Assembly: GCA_943704415.1 (NCBI GenBank) | Contig: CALSCO010001842.1 | Coordinates: forward strand, 1 to 17,592 | Direction: 5' to 3' | Origin: Parvularia atlantis | Lineage: Eukaryota > Opisthokonta > Rotosphaerida | Length of the DNA: 17,592 nt | Shown here: in pieces, positions 1 through 10,412 of the stretch | Position numbering within the stretch: position 1 is the first letter of the stretch | Layout: each line of letters begins with the position of its first letter | Position numbers and translations under genes: made by a program | Notes under the pieces: generated by a model | Seen by the model: the letters and a program-made list of their open reading frames with translations, nothing else | The model's database searches: none | What the model was told of the DNA's origin: nothing

Positions 1-63
1 CAGAAGACCAAGAGCGTGCTCGCAGAGGAGCGTGACCGGCTGCAGGTGCAGCTGGACGACGAG
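1..63 (+). CDS. Partial exon of a coiled-coil protein (window edge)
   Basis: Frame 1 from the first base reads as a charged heptad-like segment (QKTKSVLAEERDRLQVQLDD), which suggests the end of a coiled coil. The gene begins outside the window, so no family can be named. A possible donor (GAG followed by gttctc) lies at 63/64. Otherwise the frame stays open into sequence that clearly codes for the BTB gene on the other strand, so the true 3' end is unknown. The other two forward frames look less protein-like. The call rests on amino-acid character alone. Confidence 0.35.
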
Positions 64-139
64 GTTCTCTTCCTCCCTGCCTCTCCGCCCTGGCGCGGGA
101 GTGTACATGGCCCTGCTCTCCTCGTGCATACACGCACGC

Positions 140-1187
140 TCACAGCGCCGTCGACGTCCAGTCGGCCTCGGCCATGCCCTGCGTGCCGCGCAGGTCGACC
201 TGGTCCATCAGCGCGCCGCGGAACTTGGTCGCGTGCGACAGCACGGCTGGGGCGCGGTGCGCATCAGCAGCGGCAGCAGCAGCGCGCAGTCAGCGCACCG
301 TTCCGCAGGCTCGCGCGCAGCAGGCACGCCTCGCTAAAGTCGGTGCCGCGCAGCGACGCGCCCTCGAGGCACGCGTCCGTAAGGTCGCATCCGCGCAGCT
401 GATCGGGCCACCGTGAGCCCACCACCAACGTGCACGCGTTTGGCGCGCGCACCGTCGTCAGCGTGAGGTCGCACTCGGTCAGGTCCGCGCCGGCGAGGTT
501 GCAGTAGTCCATCTTGAAGCCCGCAAAGTTCTTGCCGCGCAGCCTGTCCGCGTGTGCACGTGCGCGCCTCGTGAGCGTCCACACGCACGCCGCATGCAGC
601 CGCCCCGCCCCGCACGCAACTGCATCCCGCTCAGGTCGACGTGGCTGAGGTCGCGCGACTGCATCAGCTGGTACAGCTCGAAGCGCGACGGGCGGAAGAG
701 CAGGTGCTCGAGGTCGTGCACGAGCCGGTCCAGGCTGAAGTAGCGCGCCTCGTGCAGCAGGTTGCGCTGGCCCACGCCCGGCGGCAGCGTCGGCAGCTGT
801 GCGTGCGGGTGCGCGCGGGCACGCGGGCGTCAGGCACTCGCTGCTGACCAAGCAGATGCGGTGCATGCGCGCCTCGTCTGTGCGCAGGTAGTCGAGGATG
901 AGCTCAAAGTACTTGGGGCTGCGGTCGATGAAGAAGCTGCCGTCGGCGTCGGCCGTCGTCGCCCACGTGCCGCTCACTGCCGCCCGCGTCAGCAACGGCG
1001 CACCCCGAGCACGGCCGCACGCGCGATCGCACCCATCGCCGCCAGCATCGACCCCGGGTGCTTGGCGACCGTCACCGCAGTCGTCTCGAAGCTGCCGGAC
1101 GCGGGCGCGCGGTCGGTGCTGGTAGCAGGCGCACACGGGGCGCGCGCACCGTGTCCCGCCCACGTTGAAGACGACGCGCTGCGACAT
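140..1187 (-). CDS. BTB/T1 domain plus pentapeptide-repeat protein, KCTD9-like
   Basis: The model has seven exons: 1187-1150, 1091-1033, 976-873, 796-618, 543-453, 398-299 and 246-140, giving 225 aa. Residues 3-105 form a T1-type BTB domain (VVFNVGGTRFET, then FFIDRSPKYFELILDYLR, then LLHEARYFSLDRLV). Residues about 115-212 carry pentapeptide repeats of the A(D/N)LxG type, such as CNLAGADL, LRGCDLTDACLEG and ASLRGTDF. In animals this layout belongs to KCTD9, a cullin-3 adaptor family; the ubiquitin-ligase role here is inferred. Introns 3 and 4 begin GC rather than GT (872-797 and 617-544). Splicing intron 3 restores the classic LDYLRTDELPTLPPG stretch, which is the main support for it. The start is the first ATG before the T1 motif. 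The stop lies 77 bases from the left-edge exon on the other strand. Confidence 0.8.
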
Positions 1188-1269
1188 CCGCGTCCGCTTG
1201 GCTCGTCACACAACTAAGACCAGAAACGTGACGCTTCATCTGATTGCCGATCGGCGCGGTCCGAGTCTT

Positions 1270-1303
1270 CGCCCCGCGCCTCGCCCCGCGCCTCGCCCCG
1301 CGC
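1270..1303. repeat. 12-bp tandem repeat, nearly three copies
   Basis: The unit cgccccgcgcct begins at 1270 and 1282, with a shorter third copy from 1294. It lies about 80 bases upstream of the BTB gene start, in its presumed promoter or 5' leader. A run of cgcccgc-type repeats follows at about 1338-1368. Confidence 0.8.
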
Positions 1304-1445
1304 GTGTCGCCACCTGCGCGCATCCGCCCGCGTCTGCACCCGCCGCCCGCCGCCCGCCGCCCGCCGCCTGCGTCGCGTAGGAGGCAGCGGCGGGCATCGC
1401 GCAATCAGTTGGAGCGTGCGAGTGGTCGTGCGACCACCCCGTGCC

Positions 1446-1481
1446 GTCTCACGGGCTGTCTCACGGGCCGTCTCACGGGCA
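1446..1481. repeat. 12-bp tandem repeat, three copies
   Basis: Three units, gtctcacgggct, gtctcacgggcc and gtctcacgggca, stand head to tail and differ only in the last base. They lie mid-gap between the divergent BTB and GATA genes. They could be repeated protein-binding sites or plain slippage; the sequence alone does not decide. Confidence 0.85.
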
Positions 1482-1993
1482 CTTTCCGCGTGACCACGCA
1501 CCCGCCGCGCCCCGCCGCGCGCGCTCACACCCGCGGCCGCCGTCGCACCGCCCCGGCGTCGTGCGCCGCGGGACCGCGATAGGGGGACGGGGCTGCGGCG
1601 GGTGCAGGTCGGGCTTACTCATGATAGCTGCCCATCGCGCCTCGACCGCGCTGCTGCGCCTCTGACGGCCGCGCGCCCAGTTTGCCGTGCGCGTGTGCCG
1701 GCTCCTCCTCATTCCGCCATTCGCTGCCGTGTGCGCGGCCGTGCCACGGGCGTGCGGGTGCTGTGGGGCGTGGTGGCGGCCCGGCGCACGGCGAAAGATG
1801 ACAGACACACCGACCGAGCGCCTCGCAGTGCTGCTTTTTGTTCCGCCTGTCGACGACGGTTGCGGGGCGCGCGCATGCGCAGGGTGATGCCGTGGTTGGG
1901 CGCAGGGGAGCTGGCCGTGCACGTGCGCCGTGCACCGTGGGCCGCGGCGATAAGGCGGGGAGGATAGGAGCGCGCCACTGGGTGATTCGTCTG

Positions 1994-4127
1994 ATGGGAA
2001 GCGCGTCAGTGGCGATCGCGCAGATGGCGGCGCCGGCGGACGACGGACCCTACGGCGCCGTGCTCTTGCCCCATCTTCACGAGCTGCTCCTCGGCGGGCA
2101 CGCACGCACGCCCCATGGCCTGCCGCTGCCTGTCCGAGTACCCGTCCGAGTGCCGCAGCTCATGCCGATGCCCATGCCGCACGCAATGCACCCGTTCGCC
2201 GTGCACCAGCCGCAGGCCGCGCCACCGCCGCCCCTGGGCTACGTGCGCACGGTGCCTCTCGTCTGGGCAGGCAGCGGTGCGTCCCGACGGCTGGGGGCGA
2301 ATTTTCTTCTCCGGTGCTCATGATGGCACAACGTGCGCGCGCACAAGGGGCCGTGCCGCGGCCGCAGCTCGACAGCCAGCAGAACGAGCACCTGATCCAG
2401 CAGCAGCAGGAAATCATCATGCGCCAGCAGCAGCAGCTGAGCCTGCTCCAGTGGCAGAATCAGCAGCACCAGCACATGCTCGCGCTCCGGTTGCGGCAGG
2501 AGGAGCACGAGCGGCTCAAGGAGCAGCAGAAGGACTCGTCGTCGACCGCGCGCGCACTCCTGGCCCTCGCCGGCGGCCCCGACTCGCAGCACGCTTCCGG
2601 GCCCGCGCCTATGCGGCCGCATATGCCGATACCCATGCCGATGCCCATGGCCCACGCGCAGCCGCCGTTCTTCTACTACCCGCCCGGGCCGCCGCAGCAC
2701 CCGTTCACCTTCATGCCGCCGCCGCCGCCACTGCCACCGCAGTCGATCGGGCCCGTGGCCGTGCCGCTGACGGTCCCGGCGGGGTCGCGCCCCACCGCGC
2801 AACGCCCGTTCAAGCCCGCGCCTGCTGTCGAGAAGCCGGCGGCTGCAAGCAAGCCGCGCAAGTCACCAGCATCGTGCGCATCGGCGGAGAAGCCGCGGCG
2901 GCCAGTGTGCGTCTCAGACGGCGTGTCGCATGATTTTCGGTGCGCTGAAACAACGCTGTCTCAGGGGCCGGCCCAGGAAACACTCGCTCAGCACGGTGCC
3001 CCCGCCCGCGCTGCCGCCTGCCGCGCCGCCTGCCGCGACGGACAAGATGGACGCTGCACCGGCCATCAAAACGTCGCCGCCTGTCAGCCCGGTCGCCGTG
3101 CGCGCAGCGTCCGACAGCGGCAACGTCGCCGAGGTGCTGGAGAGCCCAGCAGACGGCACCGAGCAGGACGTCAAGCCGCCCGCGGCCGAGGCCAGCAAGC
3201 ATGTGGTGCGTGCCGTGCTGGCAGCTTGTGGCGGTTGCCGCGGTCGCTGAGCCCTTCTGCGTGCGCACGCAGACCTTCTACGTCATGTCGGACCGTGAGT
3301 GTGAGAACTGCCACACGCGCATCACGCCCTGCTGGCGGCGCGGCGGTCTCAACAACGAGACTATGCTGTGCAACCGGTGCGGGCTGTTCTGGCGCGACCA
3401 CCGCTCGCTGCGGCCCCCGTCGCCCGAGTCGTCGAAGCGCATCCCCAAGACCCGGTACGCCGCGCCCTACTCCTGCCGCTCAGAAGACTGACACACGCGC
3501 GCACGTGCAGCCGGTCGGCACGCGCCCTGCTCGGCCCGAGCTGCTGCTCGCACTGCTCCTCGGCCACATCGCCGACGTGGCGGCGCGGACCCGACCAGAT
3601 ATGTCGACCTGCGATGTGTGCGCGCTTCGATGCCAAACTGACTGCGGGGGCTCGCGCTCGTCGCGTAGCACATGCGTCTCTGCAACGCCTGTGGCATCTA
3701 CTGGCAGCACAAGAGCAAGCTCCGCCCGCTCCACCTGACCTCGAAGCGCTCGCGTGCGCGCCCCGCCACGATCATCTCGGTCAACTCGTCCGGCGTGGCC
3801 ACGATTATCTCTCGTGCGCCCGGGACGGACGAGGACCTGTCGGCGTACCTCAGGCTTGGCTGCGAGCGCGCGGGCTCGGCGGACGACGACGGGAGCGACG
3901 ACGACGACAGGGACTACGAGGACGTGCCCGAGACGCACGTTCACCTGAGCGACGGGGAGCACCCCGACGAGCCGGCCGCCGCAGCTACCGCCGTCGTCAC
4001 GGCCGCAGAGCCCGACATCGCGCCACTCAACGTGCACTCGCCGCCGTCGAGCGCCTCGTCTCAGTCCGCCGCGTCGCCGGCGCACGAGCCCGCGCCCGAG
4101 CCGCCGTCACGGTCGGCGTCGTGCTGA
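1994..4127 (+). CDS. GATA-type transcription factor with two zinc fingers, AT-hook and Q-rich region
   Basis: Six exons are proposed: 1994-2276, 2348-2906, 2965-3205, 3273-3454, 3511-3598 and 3669-4127, giving 603 aa. A second in-frame ATG at 2024 would remove 10 residues. Order of parts: a Met/Pro-rich N-terminus, a Gln-rich probable coiled coil (residues about 100-160), Pro-rich tracts, an AT-hook at about 280-287 (PVGRPRKH, made only when exons 2 and 3 are joined), GATA finger 1 (C371-x2-C374-x19-C394-x2-C397) and finger 2 (C434-x2-C437-x18-C456-x2-C459; SPTWRRGPDQ then LCNACGIYW). An acidic, Ser/Pro-rich tail follows. The family binds GATA-like DNA in the nucleus. The exon 5/6 junction has no usable GT donor: the frame and finger spacing need an intron beginning AT at 3599. 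The TGA at 3487-3489 is inside the preceding intron and is not the end of the gene. Confidence 0.78.
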
Positions 4128-4274
4128 GCCCCTCATCCGCCGGGCCCGACACCGGCCGGCGGTGCGCACCGCCGCTTCGACACTGAGTCTGTCCTAATGT
4201 TCAATGTGGCCCGGTAACTGCTTAAAAGTGTGGAACGATAAGGGACAGTTACGTATCACAGTCGGGCGCGAGGC

Positions 4275-4505
4275 ATGGCCGCTACCGTCCTCGCGACGCC
4301 GCAGCGCGCGGTACTCGGCGCGTCGGCGGCGGCGTCGTTCGCGCGCCCGTCGACCGCGGCCGGGGCGCTACCGTCCGCGCTGGTGGCGGCCGAGGCCGAG
4401 CACCGGCGGCGCAACGAGGCCGACGCGGCGGCGTGGCTGCGCGGCGAGCTGGAGCGGTTCGACCAGGACGGTTCGTAACGGTCGCGCGTCTCTGTCTTGC
4501 TTAAG

Positions 4506-4537
<32 letters not shown>

Positions 4538-5446
4538 CGTCGTGTGCGCGCAGTGAGCAACCAGCTCGAGAGCATGCGCAAACGCGCGGCGATGAGCCGC
4601 GAGTGGGTGCGCTGCGCTGCGCGTGGCCGTGCGAGGGAGAGGCTCACAAAGGCGGCGATAGCTCGACATGCGCCTCAGGCTCGAGATCGACCGGCAGTAC
4701 ACCGAGGTGCTCGAGCTGACGATGCGCGACTTTTGCGCGCTCTACGGCGGCAGCGTCGACGTGCGCTTCGTGCCGTGTGCGATGCGGTGGGCAGCGCGGC
4801 TGATCGGGGCGATGGCAGGCGTACAAGCAGCACCAGATCAAGCGCAAGGCGCAGGAGATGGACCGCGTCAACGAGACGCTGCGGCGGACGCATCGGCGCC
4901 GCGGGTGCGGCGTGCGGCCTCGCGACAGACCGTGCTGACTGATCGTGCGCGCATCCCGGCAGGCACGACGAAGCCGTTCCCGCCGTACCCGCGCCCGTAC
5001 CGGTGCCCGCGCCAGCCGTGCCTGCGACGCCGCAGCACGCCGTCCGCACCGCACCCAGCGTCAACCCGGCGTTCTCGATCAGCCTCGCGACACCCTCGAC
5101 ACGGCGCAACGCGATGCCGGCCGTCATGTTTACGCCGGCGCGCACGCGCGGCCGCAAGCAGGGCGCACCCGCCATGGCCGTCGACGGCGCCGCTGCCTCA
5201 CGTGCGTCCGTCTTCCCTCGGCACGCTCGCTCAGTGCTGACGCGCGCGCGTGCGGTCGCAGCCGACGAGGCCGCGGTGCTCACCGTGCCGCTGGCCAACG
5301 GTGGCGTAGTCGAGCTGCCGGCCGACGTCTCGCCCGGGGCGCTGGCGCAGCTGCCGAGCGAGTCGGTCGAAGAGGTCAAGGAGCAGCTGTCGGCAATGGC
5401 CGCGCAGATCGCGGCGGTGCTGGCCAAGCTGAGCCGGCCCGTGTGA
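4275..5446 (+). CDS. Borealin-like chromosomal passenger complex subunit
   Basis: Five exons (4275-4470, 4554-4606, 4662-4760, 4819-4904, 4963-5446) give 305 aa; human borealin is similar in length at about 280. Residues about 55-115 resemble the Nbl1/borealin N-terminal helix, which bundles with INCENP and survivin: LRGELERFDQDV, then a long charged helix, ending FCALYGG. A basic stretch (KRKAQEM to THRRRG) and a disordered TP-rich region follow, including TPSTRR and FTPARTRGRK, plausible Cdk or Aurora sites. Residues about 248-302 match the C-terminal dimerisation domain: VLTVPLANGG, then LPADVSPGALAQLP, then a helix. The family sends Aurora B to centromeres and the midzone. Sequence is divergent, so the call rests on both ends matching in the right order. 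All phases close and the frame has one stop. The gene follows the GATA gene on the same strand after 147 bases. Confidence 0.72.
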
Positions 5447-5523
5447 ACCCACGAAGGCGTTGTAGCTTGTGCGGTCTGGAGCGGTTGCGAAACCCCTCCC
5501 TTCAGCTGTACACGACTGCTGCC

Positions 5524-5535
5524 TTTTTTTTTTTT
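5524..5535. other. T12 tract between convergent genes
   Basis: The 128-base gap between the borealin and PRMT stop codons holds a run of 12 T on the + strand, hence A12 downstream of the PRMT stop on its own strand. No AATAAA signal is visible. The gap must hold both 3' UTRs and both cleavage sites. Confidence 0.5.
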
Positions 5536-5574
5536 CGACTCTGCTCGTCGTCCTCGAGCCCCGCCGCGCCGTGC

Positions 5575-7223
<1,649 letters not shown>

Positions 7224-7294
7224 TCACGGTGTGCGTTGAATGCTCCATCCGAGGCATACACACTCGTCTGATGTTGCTCAGCCCTCACGACACA

Positions 7295-8852
7295 CTAGGC
7301 GGTCTTGGCCTGCATTGCCGCGATCGCTGTCTGCTTCACGAGCGCCTTTTTGGACGACATGTCGACGCCAAACTGCTCGCCCACCTGCCGCATGACCTGC
7401 GCAACGCATGCGCGCTGAGTGCGACTCGCGACAGCCTGCTTCACCAGCGCACCTCGTTCACGCTGATCGTCTCGACGTCGGCGCCCGCGATGATCTTGTT
7501 GACGCTCAACGTGATCGCCTCGTCCGTCGGCGGCATCTGCTCTCGCGCGCGCGCACGTCAGGCGAGACCAGCGGGCGGTGAAGGTGTGCGCGTGCCTTGG
7601 GCTTGACGAGCGCTGCGAGCGGCTTGTCGTCGCCGTCGCCCTCGTCGTCCCCGGCATCGTCCGCGTCCTCCTCCTCGCCCGCGACAGGGCTGCCGTCTTC
7701 GTCCTCGTCGATCGTGTCGTCGCTCTGCGCTCGCGTCAGGGGCGCGCAGGTGCGGGCGACTGTGCGCGCGCATGCCTTGGACGACGCCGACGCCTCCTTG
7801 CTCTTGCCGGGCGAGCGCTTCTTGGCCTCGGCGCCCTTCTTGCCGGCGCGCGCGGACGACGTGCCCTTGGCCGGGCTGCGCTTATTGGCGACGGCGTCGT
7901 CGGCCGCCTTGCTCGGGCTGCGCTTCTTAGGCGGTGAGGCCGAGGCGCCCTTGCCGCTGGGCTTCTTGAGGAACGCGTTGACGCCGGCGGCGAGCGTTTT
8001 CTGCGGCGGGCGCGTGAGGCGTCTGCGGCAGAGCAGCGCGGTGCGGCGGCACGCACGATGTCGCCCGAGCGCTTCAGGTTGAGCACGGCGCAGATGTCCT
8101 TGAGCACCTTGCTCGGCAGCCCCGCCAGCTGCGTCTCCTTCTTGTCGATGTCCTGCCGTGTGCGCGTGTGAGCGGGCGCACAGAGCGGAGCGGCAGCGCA
8201 CGGCGGCGGCCATCTCGGCGTCCCAGCCGTTGAACAGGCGGATGTTGCCCTTGACCTGCGTCTGGACGCCAGGCGAGCCGTAGAGGACGCGGTGCAGCGC
8301 GCGCAGGGCCGGGTCGGTGCTCTTGAGCCGCGCGAGCGCCTCGGCCACGGCGGCGATCTCGCCCAGCGCCGTGCCCTTGCCGCGGTGCACTTTGAGCGGC
8401 TTCTTCTCGGCGGGGCCGTCGGGCGTGAACTTGTGGACGTGCTTGGCCGGGCGCCGGTCGCGGCCGGCGGCGCTGGCGGCGAGGGGTTCGTCGTCGTCCT
8501 CGCCTTCAGCGGGCGTGGCGGGCGTAGCGGGCGCAGCGGGCGTGGCGGGCGTAGCGGGCGCAGCGGGCGTGGCGGGCGTGGCGGGCGTGGCGGGGGCGCT
8601 CTTGCGCGGCGAGCGCTTGGGCGATGGCGTGGCGGCCGCGGGCGCCGCGTCCCGCTTGGCCCGCTTCGGCGATGGCGCAGGCGAAGCTTCTGGCTCTGGT
8701 GCGTCAGCAGCGGGGCGCTTCGGCGAGGCCGGCGGTGCAGCGGCGGCGGCCAACTCCGCCGCAGGCGCCGGTGCGGGTGCAGCGGCAGCGGACGCAGCAG
8801 CAGCGGGCGCGTCGAAGGCGACGGGCAGCGGTGGCGCCTCAACGTCAGCCAT
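7295..8852 (-). CDS. DEK-like chromatin protein
   Basis: Six exons (8852-8202, 8152-8057, 8000-7776, 7724-7596, 7536-7453, 7396-7295) give 428 aa. DEK binds structured DNA and histones, and acts in chromatin architecture and mRNA splicing. The N-terminal ~140 residues are disordered with SPKR/SPRK motifs and an ATP/AAP repeat from a 9-bp minisatellite. Residues about 165-250 cover the DEK SAP region (KVHRGKGTALGEI, VLYGS, then LPSKVLKDICAVLNLKRSG). A Lys/Ser linker with repeated KRSP motifs and an acidic block follow. Residues 368-428 form the DEK C-terminal domain (PPTDEAITLSVNKIIAGAD, then FGVDMSSKKALVKQ). That domain is reached only through a GC-AG intron (7595-7537); reading through puts the frame out. 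A second GC-AG intron (7775-7725) is 51 bases and in frame, so it may sometimes be retained as coding sequence. Confidence 0.85.
8511..8591. repeat. 9-bp coding minisatellite in the DEK gene, nine units
   Basis: Nine 9-bp units of the type gggcgtggc, gggcgtagc and gggcgcagc run without a break. The first six form two copies of a 27-bp higher-order unit (variants in order A-B-C, A-B-C); three A units follow. On the coding strand this gives Ala-Thr-Pro and Ala-Ala-Pro repeats in a disordered region beside SPRK motifs. TP motifs are possible proline-directed kinase sites. Copy number is likely to vary. Confidence 0.9.
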
Positions 8853-8916
8853 CTGTTGTTGTTTTGGCGCGAAGTGCCCTGATTGGGGGGGGCCGCGGCG
8901 CCTGACACACGCGGTT

Positions 8917-10380
8917 TCAAGCGAAGAACAGGCGCAGCGTCGCCAGCAGCTCGTCCTTGACCTGTCGCGCGTGCACCGTCACGCCCTGCGTGCGCAGGAA
9001 GCCCAGTAGCTGGTCGCGGCGCAGCAGGTGCGCCTGCACGCCCGTGATTTAAACGACGAAGTGCGCGACTAAACGCACGCACCTGGTCCTTGCGCACGAG
9101 CTGCGCCATCAGCGCGAGCTGCGCGGGCGCCGACTCGGGTGCTGCCGCTGCAGCTGCGGCGGCTGCGGCGGCCGCTGTCGTCCGCACCTGCTTGCGCGCC
9201 GGTGCCGACGTTGCCCCACTGTCGTCCGCGGCGCGCTTGCGGCGGCGCTGCTTAGACCCGGCGTCCTCCCACTCCTGCCGCGCCTTGGCCGGCATGCTGT
9301 TCCACAGGTCAAACAGCGCCAGCTCCACGCCCTCCTCGGTCAGCTCCGGGAACAGCCGCTGCACCTCGTCGCCCTTGATGTCGCCAAACACGCGCCACGC
9401 CGCCTCTGCGCGCGGTCCGTCAGCGTCACGCCGCACACGCACAGCGCGAGCAGACCGCACCCGAGCAGCTCGGCGGCTTGGGCGAACGCAGCGGCACGTG
9501 CGCCTGCGCACGCGGGGCGACATCCGACGACTCGTCCGACAGTTCCAGCACGCGGTCCTCGTCCGAGCTCGACGACGCCTCGCTCGCCTGCGCTGGCGTG
9601 CTCTGCAATGCGGCGGCACAGTGCACGGTCGGTCGCAGCACAGCCAGCAGGGCGCACGCACGGGCGACGAGTGTATGTTGTCGTCCGCGGGCTCGGCCGG
9701 CAGCGGCGCAACTGACATGGGCGTGACGCTCCCGACCGTGGGCGGCCGCACAGACTGCGTCGACAGCTGGCTGGGCGGCACAAGCACCGACGACGACGAC
9801 GACGTCCCAAGCAGCTGCGACGGCACGGCCACTGCACACAGGCTTCAGCAGCGGCGCGGCGGCGGCACGTGGGCGACGCACAGCCGGCGGCAGCGGCGTG
9901 CGGGACGTGGACGTGGATGCGGATGTCGGACGGGAGGGCGACAATGTCGCCGTCGGCGAGCACGACGGGGCGGTCCTTGTGCGCGAGCTCGTGCGTGCCG
10001 TCGAGCGCGCGGTGCACCGTCGTCGGGTTGTTGCTCAGCTTTGGGCCCAGCAGCACGCCTCAGCGGCCACGCGATCGCATCCACGGCGCGCACCGACGTG
10101 AACACGACGTCAGGCGGGCGGTAGAGGAACTCGGCTGCGGTTGCGGTGCGCGGGCGCGCAAGTGAGCAGGCGAGGAGAGCGCAGACGGCGGGCAGCGCAC
10201 CGTGGCGCCGGCTGATGACGGGCTGCGCGCTGACGACGACATCGACCTTGGCGGCCTCGCGGCCGACCGCGAACGGCCTGTCGGGCGCGAGGTCGTGGCT
10301 GCGGGACGCGGCGTGAGGAGCCGCGCGAGACGAGACAGCGGGCGCAGTCACCGGGTCCCGCTGATGGACAGGTACGCCAT
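8917..10380 (-). CDS. FHA-domain protein with HMG-like segment
   Basis: Eight exons (10380-10352, 10298-10201, 10132-10092, 10038-9882, 9831-9662, 9602-9461, 9405-9083, 9033-8917) give 358 aa. Residues 1-102 form an FHA domain, which binds phosphothreonine: GR at 22-23, SRRHA at 39-43, SNNPTTVH at 58-65, LADGDIVALP at 83-92. Its N-terminal position and the NP after the SRRH motif recall the PNKP/APTX/APLF type of FHA in DNA strand-break repair, but this is inference. A Ser/Asp-rich linker (SSSSDEDRVLELSDESSD) could be a casein kinase 2 target. Residues about 213-265 (AAWRVFGDIKGDEV, LFDLWNSMPAKARQEWEDA) look like a divergent HMG box, followed by a basic patch (KQRRRKR, possible nuclear signal), a run of 13 Ala and a helical C-terminus. 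Five short exons together build the FHA fold, which supports the model. DEK follows on the same strand 64 bases away. Confidence 0.75.
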
Positions 10381-10412
10381 GGCTAGAATCCGATGCACAG
10401 ACGCGCGTACAT
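10381..10412. promoter_or_regulatory. 32-bp gap between divergent start codons
   Basis: Only 32 bases separate the FHA gene ATG (-) from the proposed SfsA-like ATG (+). If both starts are right, the 5' leaders overlap each other or the opposite coding region, and one shared promoter must serve both. No TATA box is visible beyond the short acatat next to the + start. A later start for the + gene would widen the gap. Confidence 0.45.

Larger units (their letters stand above)
1188..1993. other. 806-bp gap between two divergent genes
   Basis: This is the only gene-free stretch over 300 bases. It lies between the start codons of the BTB gene (-) and the GATA gene (+), so it should hold both promoters. 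Several open frames cross it on both strands, but all are rich in Arg, Pro and Ala, lack any motif I recognise, and look like a by-product of high GC. It contains two 12-bp tandem repeats, listed separately, and a less GC-rich patch near 1795-1860. I see no RNA gene. Confidence 0.6.

Noticed and set aside
1188-1993. A small protein gene in the long gap
   Set aside because: Several overlapping frames exist on both strands, but none shows a domain, normal amino-acid balance or a splice-supported extension.
3487-3489. TGA as the end of a one-finger GATA protein
   Set aside because: A second GATA finger follows in a compatible phase, and an intron from 3455 to 3510 removes this stop.
8511-8591. 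CRISPR-like array
   Set aside because: The units are 9 bp with no spacers, in frame inside a coding exon. It is a coding minisatellite.
7736-9832. Very long minus-strand open frame (about 700 codons) across the DEK and FHA genes
   Set aside because: It is low-complexity Arg/Pro/Ser sequence in a shifted frame, while the spliced frames show DEK and FHA motifs. Long shadow frames are expected at this GC content.
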